Shown: piece after piece, positions 21,427-30,305 of the stretch
How positions within the stretch are numbered: the first letter of the stretch is position 1
Layout: every line of letters begins with the position of its first letter
Source of the DNA: DATKEJ01 sp963768715
GTDB taxonomy: Bacteria; Bacteroidota; Rhodothermia; Rhodothermales; DATKEJ01
DNA length: 64,000 nucleotides
Direction: 5' to 3'
Assembly: GCA_963768715.1 (NCBI GenBank)
Contig: CAVYJC010000011.1
Location: 372,001-436,000 of the forward strand
Translations under genes and position numbers: made by a program
Notes under the pieces: model-generated
Database searches by the model: none
What the model was told of the DNA's origin: nothing
The model's input: the letters and a program-made list of their open reading frames with translations, nothing else

Positions 21427-22977
21427 ATGTTCGATAAAGAAATTGCAGATGTCCTTCGCGAACTCGGTCTGAGCGAGCGAAATCCGTGCGGTCTCACCGG
21501 TTCAAAGACATTTTTCGTCGACGGAGGCGAGTGGCATTCGGTCACCTCGCCGGCAGACGGCGCATTGCTGGGAGCCGTTCAGTTCGCCGATCAAATGACC
21601 TATGATCAAGTCATTGACGCAACGACGAAGGCTGCGGCCGCCTGGCGTCAAGTGCCTGCCCCGCGGCGGGGCGAGCTGATTCGTCAGGTGGGGCTCGCTC
21701 TACGAGAGAAGAAGGAGGTGCTCGGTCGTCTGGTCTCGCTCGAAATGGGCAAGATCTTGCAGGAAGGGTTGGGAGAAGTGCAGGAGATGATCGACATCTG
21801 TGACTATTCAGTCGGTCTATCGCGCCAGTTGTACGGTCTGACGATGCACTCCGAGCGTCCCGGCCATCGCATGTACGAGCAATGGCACCCCCTCGGCGCG
21901 GTGGGCATCATCTCAGCATTCAATTTCCCGGTCGCCGTGTGGTCGTGGAATGCAATGATCGCCGCCGTGTGCGGCAATGCAACCGTCTGGAAACCGAGTG
22001 AGAAGACGCCGCTTTGCGCGATTGCCTGCGTGAATATCATCAAGCAAGTCTTGGAGGACAACGGAGCTCCCGAGGGACTTTTCTCCGTCGTCGTCGGGGA
22101 TCGTGACATCGGGCGAAGGATGGCCGAGGACGAGCGAATTCCGCTCGTTTCTGCAACCGGATCGATCCGAATGGGTCGGTCCGTCGGAGAGGCGGTCGCA
22201 AAAAGACTCGGCCGCAGCATTCTTGAACTCGGCGGCAACAACGGCATCATTGTTTCGCGCGAGGCAAATCTCCAACTCGCGGTTCCGGCGATCGTCTTCG
22301 GAGCGGTGGGCACGGCCGGACAGCGTTGTACTTCGACCCGCCGGCTTATCATCGACTCCGAGGTGTATGACGAGGTGAAAGAGCGGCTCCTGAAGGCCTA
22401 TCGTTCACTCCCCGATCGTATCGGGCATCCTCTTGATGAGACCACGCTGGTTGGCCCACTCATCGACCGTGCGGCCGTCGATCAAATGCAGTCCGCTCTA
22501 TCGAAAATTGAGGACCAGGGTGGGCGGATCGTGTTTGGCGGTGAGGTCGTTGACGATCCGCGTTTTGCGAGTGGACACTACGTTGTGCCCGCGCTCGTAG
22601 AGATAGACAGCGGAGCCGACATCGTTCAGCAGGAGACGTTCGCTCCCATCCTCTATCTGCTCCGGTACGACACCATCGACGAGGCGATCCGCATCAACAA
22701 CGACGTGCCGCAGGGACTTTCATCGGCGATTTTCACGGACTCGTTCCGCGAGTCGGAGGCATTCCTGAGCGCAGCCGGGTCGGACTGCGGGATTGCCAAC
22801 GTGAACATCGGGACCAGCGGCGCTGAGATCGGAGGTGCGTTCGGAGGTGAGAAGGAAACGGGCGGCGGTCGCGAATCGGGATCGGATGCCTGGAAGGGAT
22901 ACATGCGGCGGCAGACGAACACGCTCAACTATTCGAGCGATCTGCCTCTGGCGCAGGGAATCAAGTTTGACGTCTAG
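21427..22977 (+). CDS. Aldehyde dehydrogenase, ALDH7 (antiquitin) type; L-aminoadipate-semialdehyde dehydrogenase-like
   Basis: 516 aa NAD(P)-dependent aldehyde dehydrogenase. Catalytic cysteine C301 lies in VGTAGQRCTSTRRL and the general base E267 in SILELGGNNGIIV; both wordings are those of the ALDH7 family rather than ALDH1/2. Members oxidise 2-aminoadipate 6-semialdehyde in lysine catabolism (amaB/pcd) or act as broad aldehyde detoxifiers. The C-terminal GGEKETGGGRESGSDAWKGY loop also fits. No lysine-catabolism partner (lysine 6-aminotransferase, saccharopine dehydrogenase) is adjacent, although the divergent neighbour is an aminotransferase. Ends at a hairpin shared with rpsA. Confidence 0.9.
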   Translation: MFDKEIADVLRELGLSERNPCGLTGSKTFFVDGGEWHSVTSPADGALLGAVQFADQMTYDQVIDATTKAAAAWRQVPAPRRGELIRQVGLALREKKEVLGRLVSLEMGKILQEGLGEVQEMIDICDYSVGLSRQLYGLTMHSERPGHRMYEQWHPLGAVGIISAFNFPVAVWSWNAMIAAVCGNATVWKPSEKTPLCAIACVNIIKQVLEDNGAPEGLFSVVVGDRDIGRRMAEDERIPLVSATGSIRMGRSVGEAVAKRLGRSILELGGNNGIIVSREANLQLAVPAIVFGAVGTAGQRCTSTRRLIIDSEVYDEVKERLLKAYRSLPDRIGHPLDETTLVGPLIDRAAVDQMQSALSKIEDQGGRIVFGGEVVDDPRFASGHYVVPALVEIDSGADIVQQETFAPILYLLRYDTIDEAIRINNDVPQGLSSAIFTDSFRESEAFLSAAGSDCGIANVNIGTSGAEIGGAFGGEKETGGGRESGSDAWKGYMRRQTNTLNYSSDLPLAQGIKFDV

Positions 22978-22992
22978 GAGTATTCCTAAAAT

Positions 22993-23034
22993 GAAGAAGG
23001 GCGGTGCATCGTACGAGATGCATCGCCCTTCTTC
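22993..23034. terminator. Bidirectional terminator hairpin between ALDH and rpsA
   Basis: An 18-bp inverted repeat (GAAGAAGGGCGGTGCATC, loop GTACGA, then its complement with a single G-T pair) fills the gap between two convergent genes. T-rich stretches are short on both sides (GTTTCC on plus, ATTTTAGG on minus), so efficiency may depend on stem strength. It is placed to end both the ALDH and the cmk-rpsA transcripts. Confidence 0.8.
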
Positions 23035-23055
23035 GTTTCCGTCAGCCGTTGGAGA

Positions 23056-25578
23056 TTAGCTTTCTGAAGATTCTTCGTCTGAAGCTTCTTCCGATGCATC
23101 ACCCGCCTCTTCCGAGGCTTTCGCTGGCTTGGCCTTTTTCCTGGACCGCTTCGGTTTCTCTTCGGGAGCGGCGTCCTCGGCCGGAGCAACCTCCACCTCT
23201 TCGGTTTCAGAAGGGACGTCCGCCTCGTCGGGGACGACAGCTTCTGTTCCCGATTCTTCAACGGCCGCTGCTTCCACTTCCGGTTCCGCTTTGGCTTCCG
23301 CTTCCACTTTGGCTTCGGCAGCCTCGACCTCGGCAGCTTCTGCTTCGACCTCGGCTTCGGCGGCTTCCGCCTCGGCAGCTTCCATCTGCTGCTTGAGATT
23401 CTCGAGACCGCTCAACTCACCGAGTGTAGCCGCGCCACCGGAGGGTGAACGCTTGTACGATGAGTATTCGCGCTGGTCCTTGTCGGATGTACGCTTACGG
23501 GCGCGGTCGGCGGTCTGCTTCTCACGCTTCTCCTCGGCAGCTTTCTTCGCCCGTTCACTGAGTACGATCTTCTTCTCGTCGAGATTGAACTCGATAACAC
23601 GCAGTTCGAGCATCTCATCCGTTTCGTAGACCTGGCTCAAGTCATCTGCATTCCGAACCAGGTGCGAACCGGGTACGAAAGCTTCAACTTCGAGTGGAAG
23701 CTGAACGATCAGGCCGTTGTCGAGGAATCGGACGATTCGGCCTTCCGTGTCGGTTCCTTCCGAATAGGCGACTGCAAACTGCTTCCAGGGATTCGTCTCG
23801 ATCTGCTTGTGACCGAGGGAAAGGCGGCGATTCTCCTCATCAACGCTGAGAATAACGACGTCCAACTCCTGGCCCTTCCGGACGACCTCGCCAGGATGGC
23901 GAATCTTCTTCGTCCACGACAGATCAGATATATGAACGAGCCCGTCGATTCCCTGATCGATCTCGACGAATACGCCGAAGTTCGTCAGGTTGCGAACGGT
24001 GCCCTTGACGATCGAACCAGCCGGGAAACGCTCTGAGAGATTCTGCCACGGGTCAGGACTGAGCTGCTTGATTCCAAGTGAAATCTTGCGTCCTTCCTCG
24101 TCGATGTTCAACACCTTCACGTCGATCTCGTCTCCGATGGACACGACCTCGGTGGGGTGCTTGATGTGTTGCGTCCAGCTCATTTCTGAGATATGGACCA
24201 ACCCTTCGATCCCCTTTTCCAACTCGACGAATGCACCGTAGTCCGTGATCGAAACGACCCGTCCTTTAATGACGCTGCCTTCGACGAAGCGCTCGGAAAT
24301 ATTATCCCACGGGTGCGGCGTTAGCTGCTTGAGTCCGAGTGAGATACGCTGGCGTTCTTTATCGTAATCGAGAACGACGATTTTCAGTTTCTCGTCGAGA
24401 TCGACGACTTCAGACGGATGGCCCACGCGACCCCAGGAGAGATCGGTAATGTGGAGCAGTCCGTCGACGCCGCCAAGGTCGATGAACACCCCGAAGTCGG
24501 TGATATTCTTGACCGTTCCCTCGAGAACTTGGCCGGCTTCCATCGTGGACAGAATTTCCTCGCGCTGGGCTTCGAGATCTTTCTCGATCAGTGCCTTGTG
24601 AGAAACGACGACGTTGCCGTTCATCGGGTTGATCTTGACGACCTTGAATTCCATCCGTTTGCCGAGATACGCGTCGAAATCGCGCACGGGTCGAATGTCG
24701 ATTTGCGAGCCCGGAAGGAAGGCCTCGGAACCGAAAAGGTTCACGATCATGCCGCCCTTGATGCGGTTCACGATCTCGCCTTCGACGACCGTGTCGTTAT
24801 TGTGCGCATTCTCGATGGCTTGCCAACGGGATAGCTCGTCTGCTCTTCGTTTCGAGAGTACGAGCTGGCCATTGCGGTCCTCAATTCGCTCGAGGTAGAC
24901 GGCGACTTCATCGCCGGGATTGACTTCCTCGTCGAATTCGTTACGGGCGACGATACCGTCGCTTTTGAAACCTATATCGATGACGACGTCCTTGTCGCCC
25001 AGCGTTACGACGCGGCCGGTGACGATCTCGTTCTCCTCGACCATAGTCATCGAGGCCTCGTAGAGGTCGAGCAACTCGGGGTCGAGCTCCTCTTCTTCCT
25101 CCACTTCCTCGACGATGTCGTCGAGCCTGACAACGTTGTCGCTGATTTCTCCGCGGAATGCCTTAACTGCCCCTTCGCGCTCGCTTTCGTCCGTCGATTC
25201 AATCGCAATCTCAATGCCTACCGACTCGATATCGACTCCAGCTTCTTCGACAACGGATTCGGCTACGATATCTGTAGCGGTCTCCGACATCATTTCAGGT
25301 TGGTCAGTCGCCTCTACGGCGGCGGCTTTCTCGGCCAATTCGGCGTCGTCAACGGACTGTTCGAGGAGGGACTCCACGGGTTGTTCTTCCGTTTCTGCTG
25401 TCGGTTGTACTTCCTCGGATGCCTCGACCTCAGTCGTTTCTTCGACGGTCTCGACTTCTTCTTCCGAGATCTCGGCTGGAACTTCGGCTGTCGCTTCCGC
25501 GGCCACCTCCTCCAGCTCGGTCGTCTCGTCAACCGCGACGTCCTCGTTTATTTCTTCTTTTTGCTGATTGTCAGCCAT
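23056..25578 (-). CDS. rpsA: 30S ribosomal protein S1
   Basis: mRNA-binding ribosomal protein with six S1 domains. 840 aa from ATG 25578 (MADNQQKEEIN); the frame opens at 25611 but that extension is not family-like. Residues 1 to about 165 are a strongly acidic, low-complexity region. Six S1 repeats follow, the central ones easily seen as GTVKNITDFGVFIDLG, GRVVSITDYGAFVELE and GTVRNLTNFGVFVEID, each followed by GLxHIxxxSW. The C-terminal ~110 residues are an Ala-Glu-rich helical tract (AEAEAAEAEVEAEAAEVEA) ending with a basic KPKRSRKKAKPAK patch. E. coli S1 is 557 aa, so both ends are extended. Follows cmk by 59 bases, as in E. coli. Confidence 0.96.
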   Translation of the reverse strand: MADNQQKEEINEDVAVDETTELEEVAAEATAEVPAEISEEEVETVEETTEVEASEEVQPTAETEEQPVESLLEQSVDDAELAEKAAAVEATDQPEMMSETATDIVAESVVEEAGVDIESVGIEIAIESTDESEREGAVKAFRGEISDNVVRLDDIVEEVEEEEELDPELLDLYEASMTMVEENEIVTGRVVTLGDKDVVIDIGFKSDGIVARNEFDEEVNPGDEVAVYLERIEDRNGQLVLSKRRADELSRWQAIENAHNNDTVVEGEIVNRIKGGMIVNLFGSEAFLPGSQIDIRPVRDFDAYLGKRMEFKVVKINPMNGNVVVSHKALIEKDLEAQREEILSTMEAGQVLEGTVKNITDFGVFIDLGGVDGLLHITDLSWGRVGHPSEVVDLDEKLKIVVLDYDKERQRISLGLKQLTPHPWDNISERFVEGSVIKGRVVSITDYGAFVELEKGIEGLVHISEMSWTQHIKHPTEVVSIGDEIDVKVLNIDEEGRKISLGIKQLSPDPWQNLSERFPAGSIVKGTVRNLTNFGVFVEIDQGIDGLVHISDLSWTKKIRHPGEVVRKGQELDVVILSVDEENRRLSLGHKQIETNPWKQFAVAYSEGTDTEGRIVRFLDNGLIVQLPLEVEAFVPGSHLVRNADDLSQVYETDEMLELRVIEFNLDEKKIVLSERAKKAAEEKREKQTADRARKRTSDKDQREYSSYKRSPSGGAATLGELSGLENLKQQMEAAEAEAAEAEVEAEAAEVEAAEAKVEAEAKAEPEVEAAAVEESGTEAVVPDEADVPSETEEVEVAPAEDAAPEEKPKRSRKKAKPAKASEEAGDASEEASDEESSES

Positions 25579-25637
25579 GTAGTGTTCAGGCGCCTTCCCG
25601 AAGGATGACACCAGGGTTTAGTGAATGGTTCAGTGAA

Positions 25638-26345
25638 TTAAACAAGTTCTTTTCTCTTGGCGGGCGAACGCCCTGCCGCGATCTCGAGCGCCCAAGTCAC
25701 AATCCTCGAAACCTGTTCGTCGAAAGTCAATGTGGTGGTATCGAGGTGTAAGGCATCATCGGCAGCCTTGAGTGGTGCGATCGCACGACTGCTATCCTCT
25801 GAATCACGGTCAGCCAATTGTCGGAGCACCTCCTCCTCAGGCATGTCACGGCCCTTTTGAGCCAGATCCAGCCGGCGCCGCCTGGCACGCTCATCCACCC
25901 GCGCGTGGAGGAATACCTTGAGATCCGCCTCCGGAAACACGACCGTCCCAATGTCACGGCCCTCGACAACGGCTCCTCCGCCTGTCGACGTAACCTGGTT
26001 GGCGAGGTCGCGCTGCTTAACCACCATGGCGGCTCGAACAGGTGCCTCCTTCGCAACGGTGCTGGCAAGACCGCTGATGTCGGGTGTGCGGATGTCCTCC
26101 GTCACGTCGTCGCCATTCAGAAAGACGCGAGGCGGATCCTCCGCGTAGGAAAATTGTATGTCGATATCGTCAATCAGATCGATGACTGTAACATTCGGTT
26201 GGTCTGATCGCGCCCGTGATAAAGCCAATGCGACGGTCCGGTACATTGCACCGGTATCCACGTAGAGGAACCCGAGCTGCCGGGCTACGGCACGCGCAGT
26301 GGTGCTTTTGCCCGAACCGGCCGGACCATCAATTGCTACAATCAC
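25638..26345 (-). CDS. cmk: Cytidylate kinase
   Basis: Phosphorylates CMP and dCMP. 235 aa. The P-loop is GPAGSGKST at residues 7-15, followed by LGFLYVDTGAMYRTVA for nucleotide-monophosphate binding; GRDIGTVVFPEADLK and ARRRRLDLA are further family motifs. The start codon is GTG (VIVAIDGPAG). The cmk-rpsA pair is conserved across bacteria. A good Bacteroidota-type promoter lies 44 bases upstream. Confidence 0.97.
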   Translation of the reverse strand: MIVAIDGPAGSGKSTTARAVARQLGFLYVDTGAMYRTVALALSRARSDQPNVTVIDLIDDIDIQFSYAEDPPRVFLNGDDVTEDIRTPDISGLASTVAKEAPVRAAMVVKQRDLANQVTSTGGGAVVEGRDIGTVVFPEADLKVFLHARVDERARRRRLDLAQKGRDMPEEEVLRQLADRDSEDSSRAIAPLKAADDALHLDTTTLTFDEQVSRIVTWALEIAAGRSPAKRKELV

Positions 26346-26388
26346 AAAGGGTTAGGTAGTTCTCTAGTTCTCGTTTTTAGGCAGAAAA

Positions 26389-26419
26389 GAAATATAGAGT
26401 ATCAGGCGATTATCGGCAA
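26389..26419 (-). promoter_or_regulatory. Candidate promoter for cmk-rpsA
   Basis: Minus-strand TTG (26419-26417), a 20-base spacer, then TATATTTC (26396-26389), matching seven of eight positions of the Bacteroidota -7 element TAnnTTTG. It would start transcription about 37 bases before the cmk GTG. It lies in the 115-base divergent region shared with the RNA methyltransferase gene. Confidence 0.6.
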
Positions 26420-26460
26420 TGCAACGTTTGCCGGTATGTTGCTGTTTTCACAGAACGTTA

Positions 26461-27021
26461 GTGCGAAAACTCGCCCACGAGGAGATTCCGCGTCTCTCCC
26501 CTGAGGAGATGCGCGACAAGGTGAAGCATCCGATCGTCGTTGTACTGGACAATATTCGTTCGGTCCACAACGTCGGCTCGATTCTTCGGACTTGTGATGC
26601 GATGTTGGTAGAGCACGTTTGGGTTGCTGGCTATACGCCCCGACCGTCGCATCCTGGGATCCGAAAGGCCGCACTAGGCTCAGAGCGTACGGTTTCGTGG
26701 AGTGAGGCGGAAACGGCAGTCGATGTGGTCACCCGCCTGCGCGACCAGGGCTTCACTATAGCGGCACTGGAGATCACCGATCGGCCTACTTCGATTGCCG
26801 ATGTAACGCAATCCAGTTTTCCACTCGCTCTGGTCGTCGGCAACGAGCTCGTGGGGGTCTCGGAAATGGTCATGAACCGTGCCGATCTGGCTCTCGAGAT
26901 CCCGCAATACGGCTCGAAGCAGTCGTTAAACGTCGCTGTGGCATTTGGGATCGCTGCCGCGGGTCTGGTTGAGCGGTACCGCCTACTTGATAGAACCCGG
27001 GACCCGGCGCCCGGAGCCTAG
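26461..27021 (+). CDS. TrmH-family RNA 2'-O-methyltransferase (SPOUT)
   Basis: S-adenosylmethionine-dependent ribose methyltransferase of the trefoil-knot class, 186 aa. Motif 1 NIRSVHNVGSILRTCDA, motif 2 LVVGNELVGVSE and motif 3 EIPQYGSKQSLNVAVAFG are all present. The frame is open from ATG 26419, but GTG 26461 gives VRKLAHEEIPRL, which resembles the MRKLxHEEI start seen in homologues, so GTG is preferred. RNA target (tRNA or rRNA) unknown. Its TAG stop overlaps the TAG stop of the convergent mutase gene within one CTAG. Confidence 0.9.
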   Translation: MRKLAHEEIPRLSPEEMRDKVKHPIVVVLDNIRSVHNVGSILRTCDAMLVEHVWVAGYTPRPSHPGIRKAALGSERTVSWSEAETAVDVVTRLRDQGFTIAALEITDRPTSIADVTQSSFPLALVVGNELVGVSEMVMNRADLALEIPQYGSKQSLNVAVAFGIAAAGLVERYRLLDRTRDPAPGA

Positions 27022-28604
27022 GAGCCGTACTCCCCCCACGCCGACCGAAGGGCGTTAGAAATCTCTCCGAGCGTTACGTCCGACGTGACGGCATCGAGGA
27101 TGGCAGGCATCAGATTGTCGTCCGACTCCGCGGCCGAACGAATGCGTGTAACGGCTTGGTTGTGCACTTCTTTGTTACGGCGAGAACGGATCTCACGCAA
27201 GCGTTCGGTCTGTTTCCGCCCCACCGATTCATCGACTCTGAACACGTTTGGGTCCACCGCATCCTCCGACGAATAGGCGTTCACGCCTACCACGATCTTC
27301 TCCCCCGACTCTATGGCGAGCTGAGCCTCATAAGCCGATCGTCCGATCTCCCGCTGGTAAAACCCTGTCTCAATCGCTGATACAGCACCGCCGAGCTGAT
27401 CGATCGTCCCTATCAGATCCACCGCGCGCCGCTCAATTTCATCTGTGAGATATTCGACGTAGCTGGATCCGCCCAGCGGATCCGCCGTTCGGACTGATCC
27501 CGATTCGTGAGCGATGATCTGTTGGGTTCGAAGCGCCGTTCGCGCAGCTTCCTCTGTCGGAAGCCCGAGCGCCTCGTCGGCGCCGTTGGTATGCAGGCTC
27601 TGCGTACCCCCAAGGACTGCGGCGAGAGCCTGGATCGTGACACGGACGATGTTGTTGTCCGGCTGCTGCGCCGTCAGCGTAGATCCTCCGGTCTGGACAT
27701 GAAAGCGGCATTGCATGGCCTTCGGATTCGATGCTCCGAAGCGATCCTTCATTATCCGAGCCCATGCCCGGCGGGCTGCACGAAATTTTGCGATCTCCTC
27801 GAAGAAGTCGTTGTGCGCGTTGAAGAAGAACGACAGACGACTCCCAAATCGGTCGACGTCGAGGCCACGGGCGCGTGCCGCCTCGACATAAGCGATCCCG
27901 TTGGCGAGTGTGAATGCCAACTCCTGGACGGCCGTTGCGCCAGCCTCACGGATGTGATAGCCTGAAATCGAGATCGTATTCCATCGCGGCATCTCATGGT
28001 CGCACCACTCGATGATGTCCGTAACAAGCCGCATTGAAGGACCTGGCGGATAGATGTAGGTTCCGCGTGCGGCATACTCCTTGAGAACGTCGTTCTGAAT
28101 GGTCCCCCCAAGGACCTTCCGGTCGATCCCCTTCTGCTCGGCGGCCGCGACGTAGAGCGCAAGCAGGATCGCGGCAGTCGAGTTGATCGTCATCGAGGTC
28201 GTTACCTCACTCAGGTCGATCCCATCGAACAGCCTGACCATATCGTCGAGCGAATCAATGGCAACGCCTACCTTCCCAACCTCTCCTTCGGCGATCGGGT
28301 CGTCAGAATCGTAGCCTATCTGAGTCGGAAGATCGAAGGCGACTGAGAGACCTCGAACGCCCTGGGCAAGCAGGTATCTGTAACGCGCGTTCGATTCCTC
28401 GGCGGTGGCAAAGCCGGAATATTGACGCATGGTCCACAGCCGGCTCCGATACATTTCCTCGTACACGCCCCGGGTAAAGGGGAAGACGCCGGGTGGCGGA
28501 CATGAAGAAGGATCGACCTCGTAGACCGGATCGACCGGAATGCCGCTGTCGGTTATCCCGAGACGTTCTCGTTCGGGCGACGTCCTGTCGTGGCGCTTGT
28601 TCAT
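27018..28604 (-). CDS. Methylmalonyl-CoA mutase large (catalytic) subunit, no B12-binding domain
   Basis: Catalyses the cobalamin-dependent isomerisation of methylmalonyl-CoA and succinyl-CoA. 528 aa, only the TIM-barrel catalytic domain; the C-terminal cobalamin-binding domain (DxHxxG) of the ~700 aa enzymes is absent, so a separate small subunit is needed and is not in the window. FPFTRGVYEEMYRSRLWTMR, VAFDLPTQIGYDSDDP, SGYHIREAGATAVQE and QQPDNNIVRVT-like motifs are typical. This is the split form also found in archaea and many bacteria. Related acyl-CoA mutases (isobutyryl, ethylmalonyl) cannot be excluded, but the motif set fits methylmalonyl. It follows gltX by 10 bases. Confidence 0.9.
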   Translation of the reverse strand: MNKRHDRTSPERERLGITDSGIPVDPVYEVDPSSCPPPGVFPFTRGVYEEMYRSRLWTMRQYSGFATAEESNARYRYLLAQGVRGLSVAFDLPTQIGYDSDDPIAEGEVGKVGVAIDSLDDMVRLFDGIDLSEVTTSMTINSTAAILLALYVAAAEQKGIDRKVLGGTIQNDVLKEYAARGTYIYPPGPSMRLVTDIIEWCDHEMPRWNTISISGYHIREAGATAVQELAFTLANGIAYVEAARARGLDVDRFGSRLSFFFNAHNDFFEEIAKFRAARRAWARIMKDRFGASNPKAMQCRFHVQTGGSTLTAQQPDNNIVRVTIQALAAVLGGTQSLHTNGADEALGLPTEEAARTALRTQQIIAHESGSVRTADPLGGSSYVEYLTDEIERRAVDLIGTIDQLGGAVSAIETGFYQREIGRSAYEAQLAIESGEKIVVGVNAYSSEDAVDPNVFRVDESVGRKQTERLREIRSRRNKEVHNQAVTRIRSAAESDDNLMPAILDAVTSDVTLGEISNALRSAWGEYGS

Positions 28605-28614
28605 TGTGCCGAGA

Positions 28615-30120
28615 TCACCCTGCGTTTATTTGCTCCGCGAAACGCCCAGCGGCCACCGAAAGGCGGCGTACACAGGCCTCTCTTCCGATGAGCGCCAGTG
28701 CATCCAGGAGAGCCGGTCCGACGGTCATGCCTGTGACCGCGAGCCGCGTTGGAAACATCAGGGCGCCGGGTTTAACGCCAAGAGCCTCGGCCGTGTCGTG
28801 AATCGCGGACTCGGCTGCTGCCTGGGTCAATGGACCATCCTCCGCAGCGAGTCTCTCGCTCAACGCAGCAACGTGCCCAGGCGACTGCGGCTTCAGCTTC
28901 GCCATCGCAGTGGCGTCGTAGGATTCCGGATCGTCGAAAAAGTAGCCGCTAAGATTCAGCAAGTCCGCCGCCGAAGTGATCCTTTCCTGGAGCAGTGTCA
29001 CAACGTTGACGACATAATCTTCGGAAACGTCCGGGTGCGCCACTCGAACCTGTTCGAGAAGCGGACGGGCGAGTTCGCGCGAAGGGCGGGAGCGCAGATA
29101 TTGCTGGTTGAACCAGCGCAGCTTTTCGAGATTGAACTGCACGCCGCTCGACCCGATGCGCTCCAGCGAAAAAGCGGTGATCAGCTCGTCGAGCGAGAAC
29201 AGCTCCCGATCGTCGCCAGGGTTCCAGCCAAGCAGTGCCAAAAAATTGAGTAGTGCTTCGGGCTCGTACCCGGCTTCTCTGTATTGTTCGACCGAGACAG
29301 GAATTCCCAGCTCGTCGGCATTCCGTTTCGAGAGTTTGCCGCCTGACGGACTCAGTATGAGCGGCAGGTGGGCCAACTCGGGAGGCGTCCATCCAAGATA
29401 GCCGTAAAGGAGAATGTGCTTGGGCGTGGACGAGAGCCACTCTTCCCCGCGAATCACGTGACTGATTCCCATGTCGTGATCATCGACCACGTTAGCGAGG
29501 TGGTAGGTCGGCATGCCGTCGGACTTCATGAGAACCTGATCGTCTATTCCATGCGACTCGAAAGAGACCCAGCCCCGAACCTGATCGTGAAAACGGATGG
29601 TCTCCCGGCGCGGCACTTTCAGCCGGATTACGTGTGGGGCTTCGTCAGCCAGCAGCCGATCTACCTCGTCCTGCGAAAGCGTGATCGAATTGCGCATGCT
29701 CATTCGCGTGATCGCGTCGTAGCGCGGAGACGGATTGCCTGCCTTCAGCAGACGCTCGCGCATGTTTTCGATCTCCTCGTGCGTGTCGAACGCGTAGTAC
29801 GCGTTTCCGTCACGAATCAATGTCTCCGCCGCCACGCGGTATGCCGCGCCGCGCTTCGACTGGTAGTAAGGCGCATGCGGTCCGCCGATGTCGGGACCCT
29901 CATCGTAGGTGAGACCGGCCCACTTCAAGGCATCGAGGATGTTCTTTTCCGCCTCTTCGTGATACCGTTCGCGGTCGGTGTCTTCGATACGGAGAAGGAA
30001 CTGCCCATTGTTTTGCCGTGCAAACAGGTAGTTGAAAAGTGCAGTTCGAAGACCGCCGATATGCAATAATCCGGTCGGACTGGGAGCGAATCGGACTCTA
30101 ACGGGTTTGTGCTGCTCCAT
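28615..30120 (-). CDS. gltX: Glutamate--tRNA ligase
   Basis: Class I aminoacyl-tRNA synthetase charging tRNA-Glu. 501 aa from ATG 30120, which has GAAGGAAGT just upstream; the frame opens earlier at 30168 but MEQHKPVRVRFAPSPTG is the family start. The HIGH motif appears as SPTGLLHIGGLRT and the KMSKS loop as GGKLSKRNADELG. A long helical anticodon-binding domain completes the protein. It leads the gltX-mutase pair, divergent from the foldase cluster across 185 bases. Confidence 0.97.
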   Translation of the reverse strand: MEQHKPVRVRFAPSPTGLLHIGGLRTALFNYLFARQNNGQFLLRIEDTDRERYHEEAEKNILDALKWAGLTYDEGPDIGGPHAPYYQSKRGAAYRVAAETLIRDGNAYYAFDTHEEIENMRERLLKAGNPSPRYDAITRMSMRNSITLSQDEVDRLLADEAPHVIRLKVPRRETIRFHDQVRGWVSFESHGIDDQVLMKSDGMPTYHLANVVDDHDMGISHVIRGEEWLSSTPKHILLYGYLGWTPPELAHLPLILSPSGGKLSKRNADELGIPVSVEQYREAGYEPEALLNFLALLGWNPGDDRELFSLDELITAFSLERIGSSGVQFNLEKLRWFNQQYLRSRPSRELARPLLEQVRVAHPDVSEDYVVNVVTLLQERITSAADLLNLSGYFFDDPESYDATAMAKLKPQSPGHVAALSERLAAEDGPLTQAAAESAIHDTAEALGVKPGALMFPTRLAVTGMTVGPALLDALALIGREACVRRLSVAAGRFAEQINAG

Positions 30121-30305
30121 ACTTCCTTCAGGCATATTGAAGAGGTCGAATAGTTCAAAATAGGTCACATGCTACGATTGGCAGCCGCCGAATGTCCGCG
30201 AAGCATGATCAAAAAGGCGTTAAGAGATTGCAGATGGTCGTGATCTACGGTTAAACTCGCTGGCTATCGCAAAAACGCATTATCGAGGTCAAAGGAGAAA
30301 TGCTC

